The notes beneath the pieces are model-generated. The model was not told the DNA's origin and made no database searches. It saw only the letters and a program-made list of their open reading frames with translations. Made by a program: the position numbers and the translations under genes. 38,071 nt of DNA from Nitrospiraceae bacterium (GTDB lineage Bacteria; Nitrospirota; Thermodesulfovibrionia; UBA6902): the NCBI GenBank assembly GCA_003599425.1, contig QZKC01000078.1, positions 1 to 38,071 of the forward strand. Direction: 5' to 3'. This document shows, in pieces, positions 14,691-24,100 of this stretch. The first letter of the stretch is position 1, and each line of letters begins with the position of its first letter.

Positions 14691-16427
14691 ATGAGTTATA
14701 TTGTTCTTGCAAGAAAATGGCGGCCCCAGGGCTTTGATGACCTTGTCGGCCAGGAGACTGTGGTCACCACCCTGAAAAACGCTCTGTCAGGCGGAAAGAT
14801 AGCGCATGCCTATCTCTTCTCCGGCCCGCGAGGTGTAGGGAAGACCTCGTCAGCGCGTATCCTTGCAAAGGCTTTGAACTGTGAACAGAGGGCAGACAGC
14901 GAACCCTGCGGGCAGTGTCAGAACTGTAAAGCCATAACAGATGGATACGCTGTAGATGTTCTGGAGATCGACGGGGCCTCAAACAACAGCGTTGAGGCAG
15001 TCAGGGAGCTGAGAGAAACAGTAAAATACGCGCCGTCGGGCGGCAAGTACAAGATATATATAATCGATGAAGTGCACATGCTGAGCGCCTCTGCTTTTAA
15101 TGCTCTTCTGAAGACCCTTGAAGAGCCTCCTCCACATGTGGTTTTTATATTCGCAACCACGGAACCGAAAAAAGTGCCTGCAACGATCCTGTCCAGGTGC
15201 CAGCACCATTCTTTCCGCAGGGTCACAAAAGGCAGAATAAAGGAGCAACTCAGGAAGATCACAGATGCAGAGAAGATAACGATAAAAGACGCTGCGCTTG
15301 ACATGATTGCAAAGGCAGCGGACGGCAGCATGCGGGACGCACTTACCCTTCTGGACCAGGCATACTCCTTCAGTGATGAGATATCGGAGAAAGAACTTCA
15401 GTCGCTGCTGGGACTTCCTGAGAGCGAGATCATTTCCGGGCTTACCGAAAACATTCTCAGGGGAGATATCGCGCAAACGCTTTCCATAATAAAAGAACTG
15501 ACCGACAGGGGAAGTGATCTCCGTCAGATGGCTAAGGAGCTTGTCGAGCAGTTCAGGAACATTGCTGTTGCAAAGATAACAGATGGCGCTGCTGCGCTTC
15601 TTGAATTTACGGATGAGGAGGTACAGCACCTGCGTGATAGCGCACGAGATATCAGCATCGAAGAACTGACGCTACTCCTGACAGAACTTCTGAGGGTTGA
15701 GGCTGAGGTACGCACTGCTGCAAATCCGAGATATGTCCTTGAGCTTGGACTTCTCAGGACGTCTTTTGTTAAAGGGATGACTTCCGTTGAACAGCTTTTG
15801 AAAATGATCGGTGAGCCGGAAGGCCAGCACTATGTCCGGGAATCTTCACCAAAAACATCAGCTTCCCGGGACACGCAAAAAAGTAGCGGTCACAGCGAGA
15901 CAGTTTCTCGCAATTCAGTTGCAGAGATCAACAAACCTGGCGGGGCGGCTTCTGACAAAAGGCCTGTTCCCCAGCCTGAAAAAAAAACAGAACCGATACA
16001 GCAACATGAAACTGATGGTAGATCAGCAGTCATCAATAAAGAAGAGATCTGGCAGGATCTGCTTGCACATCTTGATGCTACAGACCATCTCCTGGCGTGC
16101 AAACTTGCAGAGGCTAAGCTCGTTAATCTTACTGCAGCAGAGATGACAATAAGTTTTAACGGCGGGATGTCATTTCTTGCTGACCTGATAAAAAAGAACG
16201 CCCCTGTCATTGAGCCCTTGCTTCGGAAGCTCAGCGGTCACAGTATAAGACTGAAAGTGCTTTCATTGCCTCAGAATGGGGTCAAAAGGGACCTGAATAC
16301 AATAAAGGAGCAGGTCGCTGCGGAACCTATCGTACAGGATGCAATGAGGATATTTAACAGCTCCCTGATAAATGTGAAACCGCTGGATGAAAATGCTAAT
16401 GATAATGATGTAGAGAGTAGAGAGTAA
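14691..16427 (+). CDS. dnaX: DNA polymerase III subunits tau/gamma, DnaX
   Basis: A 578-residue clamp-loader ATPase. Visible are Walker A GPRGVGKT (45-52), the zinc-binding cysteines C64, C73, C76 and C79, the Walker B-type DEVH (126-129) and SRC in the sensor-1 region (168-170). Domains I-III end near residue 365; the tail is the tau-specific part, with a divergent Ser/Lys/Glu-rich linker (about 375-440). A run of nine A (15979-15987) in that linker could cause slippage to a shorter gamma-like form. The last codons (VESRE) come from a TAGAGAG heptad array. It is first in the dnaX-ybaB-recR operon. Confidence 0.97.
   Translation: MSYIVLARKWRPQGFDDLVGQETVVTTLKNALSGGKIAHAYLFSGPRGVGKTSSARILAKALNCEQRADSEPCGQCQNCKAITDGYAVDVLEIDGASNNSVEAVRELRETVKYAPSGGKYKIYIIDEVHMLSASAFNALLKTLEEPPPHVVFIFATTEPKKVPATILSRCQHHSFRRVTKGRIKEQLRKITDAEKITIKDAALDMIAKAADGSMRDALTLLDQAYSFSDEISEKELQSLLGLPESEIISGLTENILRGDIAQTLSIIKELTDRGSDLRQMAKELVEQFRNIAVAKITDGAAALLEFTDEEVQHLRDSARDISIEELTLLLTELLRVEAEVRTAANPRYVLELGLLRTSFVKGMTSVEQLLKMIGEPEGQHYVRESSPKTSASRDTQKSSGHSETVSRNSVAEINKPGGAASDKRPVPQPEKKTEPIQQHETDGRSAVINKEEIWQDLLAHLDATDHLLACKLAEAKLVNLTAAEMTISFNGGMSFLADLIKKNAPVIEPLLRKLSGHSIRLKVLSLPQNGVKRDLNTIKEQVAAEPIVQDAMRIFNSSLINVKPLDENANDNDVESRE
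15979..15987 (+). promoter_or_regulatory. A9 slippery run in dnaX (candidate programmed slippage site)
   Basis: Nine consecutive A cover GAA AAA AAA A (codons 430-433). One extra A in the transcript, or a -1 ribosomal slip on A AAA AAA, leads to seven new residues (NRTDTAT) and a TGA at 16007-16009, giving 439 residues. That is close to E. coli gamma (431). A small hairpin CTGAT/ATCAG follows at about 16012-16026. Confidence 0.6.
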
Positions 16428-16471
16428 GGGTTGTATCTCTCTATTTTTTGCTCTTTACTTTCTACTTTGTG
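16411..16471. repeat. Inverted heptad repeat arrays between dnaX and ybaB
   Basis: TAGAGAG twice (16411-16424), overlapping the end of dnaX, faces units CTCTCTA, TTTTTTG, CTCTTTA, CTTTCTA, CTTTGTG (16437-16471). The two halves are roughly complementary and could form a hairpin before the ybaB ribosome-binding site. Confidence 0.8.
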
Positions 16472-16484
16472 AAGAGGAGGTTAT

Positions 16485-16814
16485 ATGAATAAAAAAATGC
16501 TTGGCGACCTGATGAAACAGGCCCAGAAAATGCAGCAGGAAATGGGAAAGATTCAGGAAGAATCGAAAAAGAAGACCGTTGAAGCATCAGCCGGAGGCGG
16601 CATGGTCGTTGCCGTTGCAAACGGTGCGATGGAAATTGTCTCTTTAAAGCTCGAGCGCGATGTCATTAATCCTGATGATGCAGAAATGCTCCAGGACCTG
16701 ATCATTGCCGCGATCAATGAGGCCCTCCGCAGGGCCCAGCAGATGGTATCAGAGGATATGGGCAAGTTGACAGGAGGTATGAATCTTCCGGGCCTGGGGA
16801 ATATGTTCGGATAA
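16485..16814 (+). CDS. ybaB: YbaB/EbfC nucleoid-associated protein
   Basis: A 109-residue DNA-binding protein with the usual family layout: N-terminal MLGDLMKQAQKMQQEMGKIQEE helix, a central VEASAGGGMVVAVANGAMEIVSLKLE strand region and a C-terminal helix ending in a Gly/Met-rich tail. It is a dimeric DNA-binding protein encoded between dnaX and recR in most bacteria. An AGGAGG ribosome-binding site lies 5 bases before the ATG. Heptad arrays flank it on both sides. Confidence 0.95.
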   Translation: MNKKMLGDLMKQAQKMQQEMGKIQEESKKKTVEASAGGGMVVAVANGAMEIVSLKLERDVINPDDAEMLQDLIIAAINEALRRAQQMVSEDMGKLTGGMNLPGLGNMFG

Positions 16815-16820
16815 TAAAAG

Positions 16821-16880
16821 TAGAGAGTAGAGAGAAAAATGGCAGCAGAGCCTCGGTCTCTCTACTTTTTACTCTCTACT
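16821..16880. repeat. Inverted heptad repeat arrays between ybaB and recR
   Basis: TAGAGAG twice (16821-16834) faces TCTCTAC, TTTTTAC, TCTCTAC (16859-16879). The outer parts are exact reverse complements, so it is a likely hairpin that nearly fills the gap. Confidence 0.85.
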
Positions 16881-16895
16881 AATTGATGTGAGTTT

Positions 16896-17489
16896 ATGAG
16901 CAACAGCGTTGTAGATAATCTTATCAATGAGCTTGCACGGCTTCCCGGCATAGGCAGAAAGACCGCGCAACGGCTTTCCTTTTTTATCATGGGAATGCCT
17001 GAGGAAGAGGCATTGTCCATAGCGGATGCGATCGTTCAGATCAAAAAAAGAGCACGGTTCTGCAGGCAGTGTTTCAATATCACAGAAGATGAGATCTGTT
17101 CGGTCTGCGCGAACTCTCAAAGGGACAGAAGCAAAATATGTGTCGTTGAAGAGCCAAGCAATCTTATCGTCATTGAAAATACAAAAGCCTACAACGGACT
17201 TTATCATGTCCTCCTCGGCGCGCTTTCCCCGATTGACGGGATCACTCCTGAAAGGCTCAAGATACAGGAACTCCTCAGGAGGGTAAAAGAAAGCTCTATA
17301 TCCGAGGTCATCATCGCGACAAACCCGAACACAAAGGGTGAAACCACAGCACAGTACCTATCGCAGGTACTGAAGCCCCTTGGAGTAAAAGTTACCCGCA
17401 TTGCCTACGGGCTCCCCATAGGCGGAGACATTGAATTCGCTGATGAAGTGACGCTCTCCAAATCCCTTGAGGGGAGAAAAGAGCTTTAG
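16896..17489 (+). CDS. recR: Recombination protein RecR
   Basis: A 197-residue protein of normal length. It has an N-terminal helix-hairpin-helix (LARLPGIGRKTAQRL), a four-cysteine zinc finger CRQCFNITEDEICSVC, and a Toprim domain (VVEEPSNLIVIENT ... EVIIATNPNTKGETTAQYL). RecR works with RecO and RecF in loading RecA at gaps. It is the last gene of the dnaX operon. Confidence 0.97.
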   Translation: MSNSVVDNLINELARLPGIGRKTAQRLSFFIMGMPEEEALSIADAIVQIKKRARFCRQCFNITEDEICSVCANSQRDRSKICVVEEPSNLIVIENTKAYNGLYHVLLGALSPIDGITPERLKIQELLRRVKESSISEVIIATNPNTKGETTAQYLSQVLKPLGVKVTRIAYGLPIGGDIEFADEVTLSKSLEGRKEL

Positions 17490-17515
17490 CCTGAAAAATA
17501 CAATCACGCAACGAG

Positions 17516-17673
17516 GCAACAGGCGGATATGCCTTCAAAACCTCTATAAAGCAACATATCAGTTAAACCTTATGTGCATTACACACTGCATAAAACTATG
17601 CCGCTCAAGACGATGACTATAAAACTTCAACGGTGTTGCTGATAGAGCTTTTTCAGTCATCTCCGCCTGTTGC
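17516..17673. repeat. 158-bp region bounded by 12-bp inverted repeats
   Basis: GCAACAGGCGGA at 17516-17527 is exactly complementary to 17662-17673, and the match continues with one mismatch and ATG inside. No target-site duplication or coding frame is visible. It fills most of the 290-base gap between recR and the CsoR-like gene. It may be a MITE remnant or a structured RNA. Confidence 0.4.
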
Positions 17674-17748
17674 AATATGCTATCCAAATAATTTTCCGGC
17701 ATAAAATATCGAAATATTCTCTTTCACAATTTTTTCATAATCAATTTG

Positions 17749-17772
17749 TATAGTATAGGGGAGTAGGGTATC
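17749..17772 (+). promoter_or_regulatory. Candidate -10 and CsoR-type operator region
   Basis: TATAGT at 17749-17754 could be a -10 box without a clear -35. It runs into two G tracts, TATAGGGG and GTAGGGTAT, just before the CsoR-like gene. CsoR-family operators contain G/C tracts flanked by TA, but here the tracts are direct, not inverted, so the assignment is weak. Confidence 0.3.
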
Positions 17773-17779
17773 AGACGAG

Positions 17780-18079
17780 ATGACAAGTGAGAAGAAAAAA
17801 CAGATGACAACGCATGAGGCGCAACTGGTCCCCCTGAAAAAGATAGAAGGCCAGATACGCGGGGTGCAGAAAATGATAGATGAGAAGAGACACTGTATTG
17901 ATATCATCATGCAGTTGCATTCTGTTATTGGCGCTATACAGCGTGTGGAAAGCGAGATTCTCAGAAGGCATCTTGAAGGATGTGTGACACACGCACTGCA
18001 GGATAAGTCGGAAGCTGTCAGGAAGTCAAAAATTAACGAGGTCATTGATCTCATAACCAAGTTCAGAAAAACTGCCTGA
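17780..18079 (+). CDS. CsoR-like copper-sensing repressor
   Basis: A 99-residue all-helical protein of the CsoR/RcnR/FrmR family. The signature KKIEGQIRGVQKMI is followed by C39, H64 and C68 (RHC ... RRHLEGC). The 25- and 4-residue spacings are those of the Cys-His-Cys Cu(I) site of CsoR. It is the first gene of a cluster with a YtkA-like protein and a CusCBA pump, so it probably represses the cluster until Cu(I) binds. An alternative start at Met9 is possible. The symbol is left blank as family members sense several metals. Confidence 0.88.
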   Translation: MTSEKKKQMTTHEAQLVPLKKIEGQIRGVQKMIDEKRHCIDIIMQLHSVIGAIQRVESEILRRHLEGCVTHALQDKSEAVRKSKINEVIDLITKFRKTA

Positions 18080-18113
18080 GTGGACAGGCGTTCATTAAGA
18101 AAGGAGACGAACA

Positions 18114-18506
18114 ATGAAAAGATTATTGGTAATGACATTGTCCCTGATTTTTGTCCTCGCGGGGATCGCGGTCGCAAAGGATTACGAGGTAACGAAAAAA
18201 GCGGGAGATTATGATGTTGAGGTGAAGATCGACAAGAATCCGCCGGTTGTGGGCGACAACAATATCGAGATAGAGATAAAGGACGCAAAAGGCGGCTATG
18301 TAACTGATGCGAAAGTTGTTGTAGAATATACGATGCCTGCAATGCCGGGAATGCCCCCGATGAATTACAAGGCAGACACGAAGCTTGACGGGTATGAATA
18401 CAAGGCGACCATGAACCTGTCAATGGCAGGGCCATGGAATATTGTAGTGAAGATAGTCACAGGCGACAAGACGTCTAAAATGAAATTCAGTATAGACGCC
18501 CAGTAG
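18114..18506 (+). CDS. YtkA-like periplasmic protein in the copper efflux operon
   Basis: A 130-residue exported protein with a signal peptide (1-21, ending GIAVA) and one Ig-like/YtkA domain: VEVKIDKNPPVVGDNNIEIEIKDAKG then AKVVVEYTMPAMPGMPPMNY and YKATMNLSMAGPWNIVVKI. The Met-rich MPAMPGMPPM is suited to binding Cu(I) or Ag(I). It is preceded by an AAGGAGA ribosome-binding site and lies between the CsoR-like gene and the TolC-like gene. It takes the place CusF has in E. coli, a comparison made from position and Met content only. Confidence 0.75.
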   Translation: MKRLLVMTLSLIFVLAGIAVAKDYEVTKKAGDYDVEVKIDKNPPVVGDNNIEIEIKDAKGGYVTDAKVVVEYTMPAMPGMPPMNYKADTKLDGYEYKATMNLSMAGPWNIVVKIVTGDKTSKMKFSIDAQ

Positions 18507-18519
18507 AACCGGAGCATGA

Positions 18520-19851
18520 ATGTTAGATAGCAGAGCACAGACCGGCGTATCAAAATCTCTGATAATGCAGTCTGTGTTCTGTGTTCTTTGCTCAGTGCTT
18601 TTTCTTCCCTTAGTATCATACGCTTCCGGAGATGAACTCGTTTTGCAGGACCTGATCGACGAGGCCTTAAGGAACAACCACGAGATACTTTTTTCCCGTA
18701 CCAAAGAACAATCTGCCGGGTTCAGGGTACCCCAGGCAAACAGTCTTCCCGATCCCATGCTCATGGTCGGTTATATGAATGACGGAGTCAGAGACCTGTA
18801 TACATTCGATGAAGAAATGGCCCAGGATTCACAGTGGATGTTCTCAGTCTCGCAGATGTTCCCCTTTCCCGGCAAACTGCCTCTGAAATCTGAAATGGCC
18901 CTGAGGGACGCGGAAAGCAGACAGGAGATGACCGACGCAATCAGGCTCAGGACTGTAGCAAGGGTGAAAGAGCTTTACTATGACCTGTTGTTCTCATACA
19001 AGAACCTCGACCTTTTGAAAGACCGGAGCGATCTCTTTGAGAGGATCGAAGACGCCGCCCTTGCCAGATATTCAACAGGGATGGCTCCGCAGCAGGAAGT
19101 GCTCATGGCCCAGGCCGAAAAATTCATGATTATGGAAAAAGAAGAGATGCTAAGCCAGAAAATACAGTCCCTTGAGGCCATGCTGAATTCCACTGTCGGC
19201 AGGAATGCTGACTCTTCCCTCGGAAGGCCGCAGGAACTACCCCGGTCCTCATACGGTTTTACAATGGATGAACTGGTGCATGCAGCGGTCAGCAACTCGC
19301 CTGAGATAAAGGCTCAGCAGAAAATGATCGCAGCGGCTGATGCAAAGGTGCGGATGGCGGAAAGGGAATACTATCCTGATATCACTATGAGCGCAAGTTA
19401 TTTTGCGAAAAATAAATATTTTCAGGATATGTGGAGCCTTACAACAAGCATCAATATACCCATTTTTTACAAAACGAAACAGAGTCAGGCCGTACTTGAA
19501 GCGCAATCAATGCTCTCTGAGGCAGACCATGAGCTGCAATCCATGCAATTGATGATAGCATCCGCTGTAAAGGACAACTATTCCATGCTCAGGTCATCGC
19601 AAAATCTCATGGCGTTATATAAGGAGGCGCTCGTTCCCAAAACGTATCAGGATTATGAGGCAGCGCTTTCAGGATATACCGCAGGAAAAGTCGAGGCAAT
19701 GACTGTGATAAACAGGCTGAAAGCACTCATTGATTATGAAATTTCCTACTGGCAGCAGTTCACTGAAGGAGAGAAGGCAATCGCGAGACTTGAGGCGATA
19801 ACGACAGTAAGCAGTCAGCGGCAAGCAATCAGCATACAAGGAGAAAAATAA
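18520..19851 (+). CDS. cusC: TolC/CusC-family outer-membrane efflux protein
   Basis: A 443-residue outer-membrane efflux duct of the TolC family with the two-fold repeat of the family: LIDEALRNNHEILFSRTKEQ near the N-terminus and LVHAAVSNSPEIKAQQKMIAAADAKVRMAEREYYPDIT in the second half. The start ATG follows GGAG at 7 bases. The N-terminal export signal is unusual: SVFCVLCSVLFL is encoded by a 7-base tandem repeat (18571-18598). The C-terminus (VSSQRQAISIQGEK) is encoded by another array (19810-19837). The operon order csoR-ytkA-cusC-cusB-cusA shows its role in metal efflux. Confidence 0.88.
   Translation: MLDSRAQTGVSKSLIMQSVFCVLCSVLFLPLVSYASGDELVLQDLIDEALRNNHEILFSRTKEQSAGFRVPQANSLPDPMLMVGYMNDGVRDLYTFDEEMAQDSQWMFSVSQMFPFPGKLPLKSEMALRDAESRQEMTDAIRLRTVARVKELYYDLLFSYKNLDLLKDRSDLFERIEDAALARYSTGMAPQQEVLMAQAEKFMIMEKEEMLSQKIQSLEAMLNSTVGRNADSSLGRPQELPRSSYGFTMDELVHAAVSNSPEIKAQQKMIAAADAKVRMAEREYYPDITMSASYFAKNKYFQDMWSLTTSINIPIFYKTKQSQAVLEAQSMLSEADHELQSMQLMIASAVKDNYSMLRSSQNLMALYKEALVPKTYQDYEAALSGYTAGKVEAMTVINRLKALIDYEISYWQQFTEGEKAIARLEAITTVSSQRQAISIQGEK
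18571..18598. repeat. Heptad repeat array in the cusC signal sequence (TCTGTGT type)
   Basis: TCTGTGT twice, then TCTTTGC and TCAGTGC, at exact 7-base spacing. They encode the hydrophobic core of the export signal. Confidence 0.9.
19810..19837. repeat. Heptad repeat array at the 3' end of cusC (AGCNNNN type)
   Basis: AGCAGTC, AGCGGCA, AGCAATC, AGCATAC. It encodes the last residues of CusC and ends just before the ribosome-binding site of cusB. Confidence 0.85.
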
Positions 19852-19853
19852 CT

Positions 19854-21023
19854 ATGAAAACAAAGCCAATAATAATGTTGGAGGTAATAGTATCTTTATT
19901 ATTTTTCTTCAATGCCCCCCCTTTATTTGCTCAGGTTCATCAGCATGAAATGCCTGCAAAAGAGACCGCTCCGCAACAGGTTGAGACAGAAGAAGCTGAA
20001 GAACCACCGACAATTGAGATAGAACCTGAAAGGCAGCAAATGATCGGCGTGAGGATTTTTGAGGTCTCCGCAAAACCGATGAACAAGATCATCAGGACTG
20101 TAGGACGGATAGGATATGATGAGAGGAAGCTTGCCACTGTCAACACAAAGTTCGAAGGATGGATAGAAAAGCTCTATGTTGATTACACAGGCCGCCCGGT
20201 TAAACAGGGGGAGCCTTTGGCGGAAATATATAGTCCTGAGCTGTATGCCACGCAGCAGGAATATCTGAATATATTAAAGTGGAATGAATCAGCTGCCAGT
20301 GGCCAGCAACCAGCAGTCAGCTCAATGCTTTCAAAAGATGCCGGGAAATTAGTTGACGCAGCCAGGCAGAGACTGAAGCTGTGGGACATTTCTGACCAGC
20401 AGATCGAAAAGATCAAATCGACCGGAGAGCCGGTAAGGACCCTCACTATCTACAGCCCTGTCTCCGGCTATGTGATAGAGAAGATGGCTGTCCAGGGGAT
20501 GAGAGTGATGCCGGGAGAAAAGCTGTTCGATATTGCTGACCTGTCAAGGCTCTGGATTTTTGCAGACATTTATGAGTATGAGCTGCCTCACGTGAAAACA
20601 GGACAGAAGGCATTGATCACACTCAGTTATATGCCCGGAAAGGAATTCCCCTCAACGATTGACTACGTTTATCCTTCAGTCTCCAATGCTACAAGAACTG
20701 CAACTGTAAGATTCGAGATACCAAATTATGGTGGACAGCTCAAACCTCAGATGTACACGAATGTGGAGATAAAGATCGAGCTCGGCAGCAAACTTGTCGT
20801 GCCTGATGATGCTGTTATTGACACAGGAATAAGACAAATCGTATATGTGGATAGAGGAGAAGGATACTTTGAGCCGAGAGAAATCAGGACAGGGCTGAAG
20901 ACCGATGGATTTACAGAGGTCGTAAGGGGACTGAAGACAGGCGAAAAGGTAGCCTCCTCAGCAACCTTCCTTATCGATTCAGAAGCACAGTTAAAGGGAG
21001 TAACGCCGTTAAAAAGGGATTAG
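19854..21023 (+). CDS. cusB: CusB-family periplasmic adaptor of heavy-metal RND efflux
   Basis: A 389-residue membrane fusion protein. A signal peptide or anchor (about 1-27) precedes a His/Met-containing N-terminal segment (QVHQHEMPAKE). Then come the lipoyl/barrel halves (KLATVNTKFEGWIEKLYVDYTGRPVKQGEPLAEIYSPELYATQQEYL ... TIYSPVSGYVIEKMAVQGMRVMPGEKLFDIADLSRLWIFADIYEYEL) and a C-terminal KTGEKVASSATFLIDSEAQL, all typical of CusB. Residues about 145-158 (ESAASGQQPAVSSM) in the hairpin region come from a heptad repeat array. It begins 3 bases after cusC. Confidence 0.93.
   Translation: MKTKPIIMLEVIVSLLFFFNAPPLFAQVHQHEMPAKETAPQQVETEEAEEPPTIEIEPERQQMIGVRIFEVSAKPMNKIIRTVGRIGYDERKLATVNTKFEGWIEKLYVDYTGRPVKQGEPLAEIYSPELYATQQEYLNILKWNESAASGQQPAVSSMLSKDAGKLVDAARQRLKLWDISDQQIEKIKSTGEPVRTLTIYSPVSGYVIEKMAVQGMRVMPGEKLFDIADLSRLWIFADIYEYELPHVKTGQKALITLSYMPGKEFPSTIDYVYPSVSNATRTATVRFEIPNYGGQLKPQMYTNVEIKIELGSKLVVPDDAVIDTGIRQIVYVDRGEGYFEPREIRTGLKTDGFTEVVRGLKTGEKVASSATFLIDSEAQLKGVTPLKRD
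20290..20324. repeat. Heptad repeat array inside cusB (CAGCNNN type)
   Basis: Five units at exact spacing: CAGCTGC, CAGTGGC, CAGCAAC, CAGCAGT, CAGCTCA. It is in frame and encodes the ASGQQPAVSS segment. Confidence 0.9.
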
Positions 21024-21042
21024 GGGTTTTATTGTCGGGTAA

Positions 21043-21088
21043 TGTCACCATGAGCTTGTCGAAGGGTGGAAAAACTTCGGGCATGACG
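21043..21088. repeat. Dispersed-repeat fragment between cusB and cusA
   Basis: The segment around ATGAGCTTGTCGAAG with a CGAAG/CTTCG pair resembles the common intergenic repeat containing TTCGACAAGCTCAGGGTGAC. It separates cusB and cusA by 113 bases. Confidence 0.45.
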
Positions 21089-21136
21089 GATAACGTTTTA
21101 TGAGGCCTTAGAAATGACAGTAATATAAATTACGAT

Positions 21137-24100
21137 ATGATTGCCAAAATAATCGAATACAGCGCTCGAAACAGATTTATAATCTTTTTGCTGGTTTTCT
21201 TTCTCTGTGCCTGGGGATACTGGGCGCTTATAAAGACACCGCTGGACGCCATTCCAGACCTGAGCGACACACAGGTAATTATTTTTACCGAATGGGCCGG
21301 AAGAAGTCCTGACCTTGTTGAAGACCAGATAACGTATCCTATCACCTCAACCCTTCTCGCAGCGCCAAAGGTGCAGGTGGTGCGTGGGTTCTCATTCCTT
21401 GGCAGCTCTTTTATCTATGTGATCTTTGATGAAGGGACTGACATCTACTGGGCCCGGAGCCGTATACTTGAGTACCTGCAAACTGTCAGGGGAAAAATAC
21501 CTTCGGATGTAAATCCTGTTCTCGGCCCTGATGCAACGAGTCTCGGCTGGGGTTTCAATTATGCGTTGCTCGACGAGACAGGCACGTATGACCTTTCGCA
21601 ACTGCGTTCAATGCAGGATTACAATATAAAACTTGCGCTCGAAAGCGTCCCCGGGGTTTCTCAGGTCGCAAGCATAGGCGGATTCGTAAGACAGTATCAG
21701 GTCAACATTGACCCGAACAAGCTCCTTGCCTATGACATTCCCCTGATGAAGGTCATGGAGACCATCCGCAAAAGCAATAAGGACGTGGAGGGTCGGGTAA
21801 TTGAATTTTCCGGTATTGAATACATGGTCAGGGGGCGCGGGTACATCAAAAAGCTGTCAGACCTCAAAGATATTGCTATAGGCACAAACGGCCTCGGCAC
21901 CCCGGTCTTTCTGCGCGATGTAGCAACAGTTCAACTTGGCCCTGATATCCGCAGGGGACTCGCAGACCTTGATGGAAAAGGCGAGGTGGCTGGAGGGATA
22001 GTGGTCGTACGCTTTGGCGAAAATGTCCTGGATGTCATTGAGCGCGTCAAGAAAAAGATTGAACTGGACGTACAGCCCAGTCTCCCGAAGGGGGTAAAGA
22101 TCGTCACAACGTATGACAGGACTGAGCTGATTCATCGCTCCATCGATACCCTGAAAGACGAGATAATCAAACTGTCCGTAGCGGTAAGTGCTGTATGCAT
22201 CGTATTCCTTTTCCATTTGCCAAGCGCACTTGTAGTTATACTTACGCTCCCCGTCGCGATCATCATATCTTTCATATGCATGTACTATCTCGGCGTCACA
22301 TCAAATATCATGAGTCTTGGCGGCATCGCCATTGCGATAGGAGCAATGGTTGATGCTTCTATCATTATGGTTGAGAATGCCCACAAGAAGCTGGAGGAAT
22401 GGGAACATAGTGTTGACAATTCTGCGGGGACCTCGCCCCTTCAGAGCAAAACAGATGTTATCATTGAGGCTGCCAAAGAAGTCGGTCCGTCGCTGTTCTT
22501 TTCCCTGCTCGTCATTACCGTAGGATTTCTGCCTATATTCACTCTCCAGGCGCAGGCAGGAAGACTGTTTAAGCCTCTCGCATACACGAAAACATTTGCC
22601 ATGCTTTTTTCGTCATTTCTTGCGATAACACTTACCCCGGTACTCATGACTCTATTCATCAGGGGAAAGATCCGTCCTGAGGAGAAAAATCCTGTCAGTG
22701 TTATATTGCGCAAGATATATGAACCGTTTGTTAATGCCGCCCTGCGGTTTAAATGGACATCCATAATTATCGCCTTTCTGCTGGTTGTGATAACTACGGT
22801 ATTATTCATTCTGCCGATGGTCGATATCACTCTTTTCCCTTCGAAAAAGCTCGGTTCTGAATTTATGCCGCCGCTTTATGAAGGGACTCTTTTCTATATG
22901 CCTGTGACCGTTCCGGGCGCGTCAATCACGGAAGTAACAAATCTCCTGATACTCCAGGACAAGCTGCTGAAGACCATCCCTGAGGTCGATCAGGTGTTTG
23001 GAAAGGCAGGACGCGCTGAGACTGCCACTGACCCGGCTCCTCTTGAGATGTTTGAGACGGTCGTGAATCTCAAGCCTGAGCATGAATGGCGTGAAGGAAT
23101 GACCGTGGAGAAATTGAAAAATGAAATGAATGACGCGCTTTCGATTCCCGGCGTTGCAAACTCCTTCACGATGCCGATAAAGGCGAGGATAGACATGAAC
23201 GCAACAGGGATAAGGACGCCTGTGGGGGTGAAGGTACTGGGTCTCAAACTTGACATAGTTGAGAAAGTCGCCCTGCAGGTGGAGAATGCGGTAAAGCCAA
23301 TAAAGGGAACACGAAGTGCTTATGCTGAAAGGCTGTCAACAGGATATTTTCTTGATATCAAACCAAAGCGGCACGAAATTGCCCGCTATGGGCTTGCAAT
23401 GGATGATGTCAATGACCTGGTCGCCAGCGCCCTTGGGGGCATGAACCTGACAATCACGGTTGAGGGAAGGGAGCGGTATCCGGTCAATGTCAGGTATCTG
23501 CGCGAACTGAGAAATGATGTGGAAAAGATCAGACGTATTCTCATCCCCGTAATGAACCCGGGAATGCAGACTGCCGGGGCTGCAATGGGTGGGCAGCGGC
23601 TCGCCCTGGCATCCGGGTCCCAGCCACTGTATCCCAGTCCCCAAGTCCTTCAGATCCCGCTTGGATCTCTTGCTGATGTTGACATTGTAAAAGGGCCAAC
23701 CTCGATAAAGAGTGAAGAAGGCCTTCTTGCCGCTTATGTCTTTATTGATTTTTCGGGGCGCGATATCGGCAGTTACGTGGAAGAGGCCAGGAAGAAAGTC
23801 GAATCAGAAGTAAAACTGCCTTATGGTTACAGGCTTGAGTGGAGCGGTGAATATGAGAATATGCTGAAAATGCATGACAGGCTGAAAGTAGTAATTCCTC
23901 TCACCCTGCTTATTATCTTTGTCCTGATCTATTTGAATACTAAATCAACGACAAAGACATTTATCGTATTGCTTGCGGTTCCGTTCTCACTGGTCGGGTC
24001 GTTCTGGCTCCTGCATTTTCTTAACTACAACATGAGCATTGCCGTGTGGGTCGGCATCATTGCCCTTGCGGGTCTTGATGCTGAGACTGGCGTTATCATG

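Noticed and set aside
17680-18435. Minus-strand frame of 251 codons
   Set aside because: It is antisense to the CsoR-like and YtkA-like genes, which have clear family motifs. The peptide is low in domain-like features and looks like a shadow.
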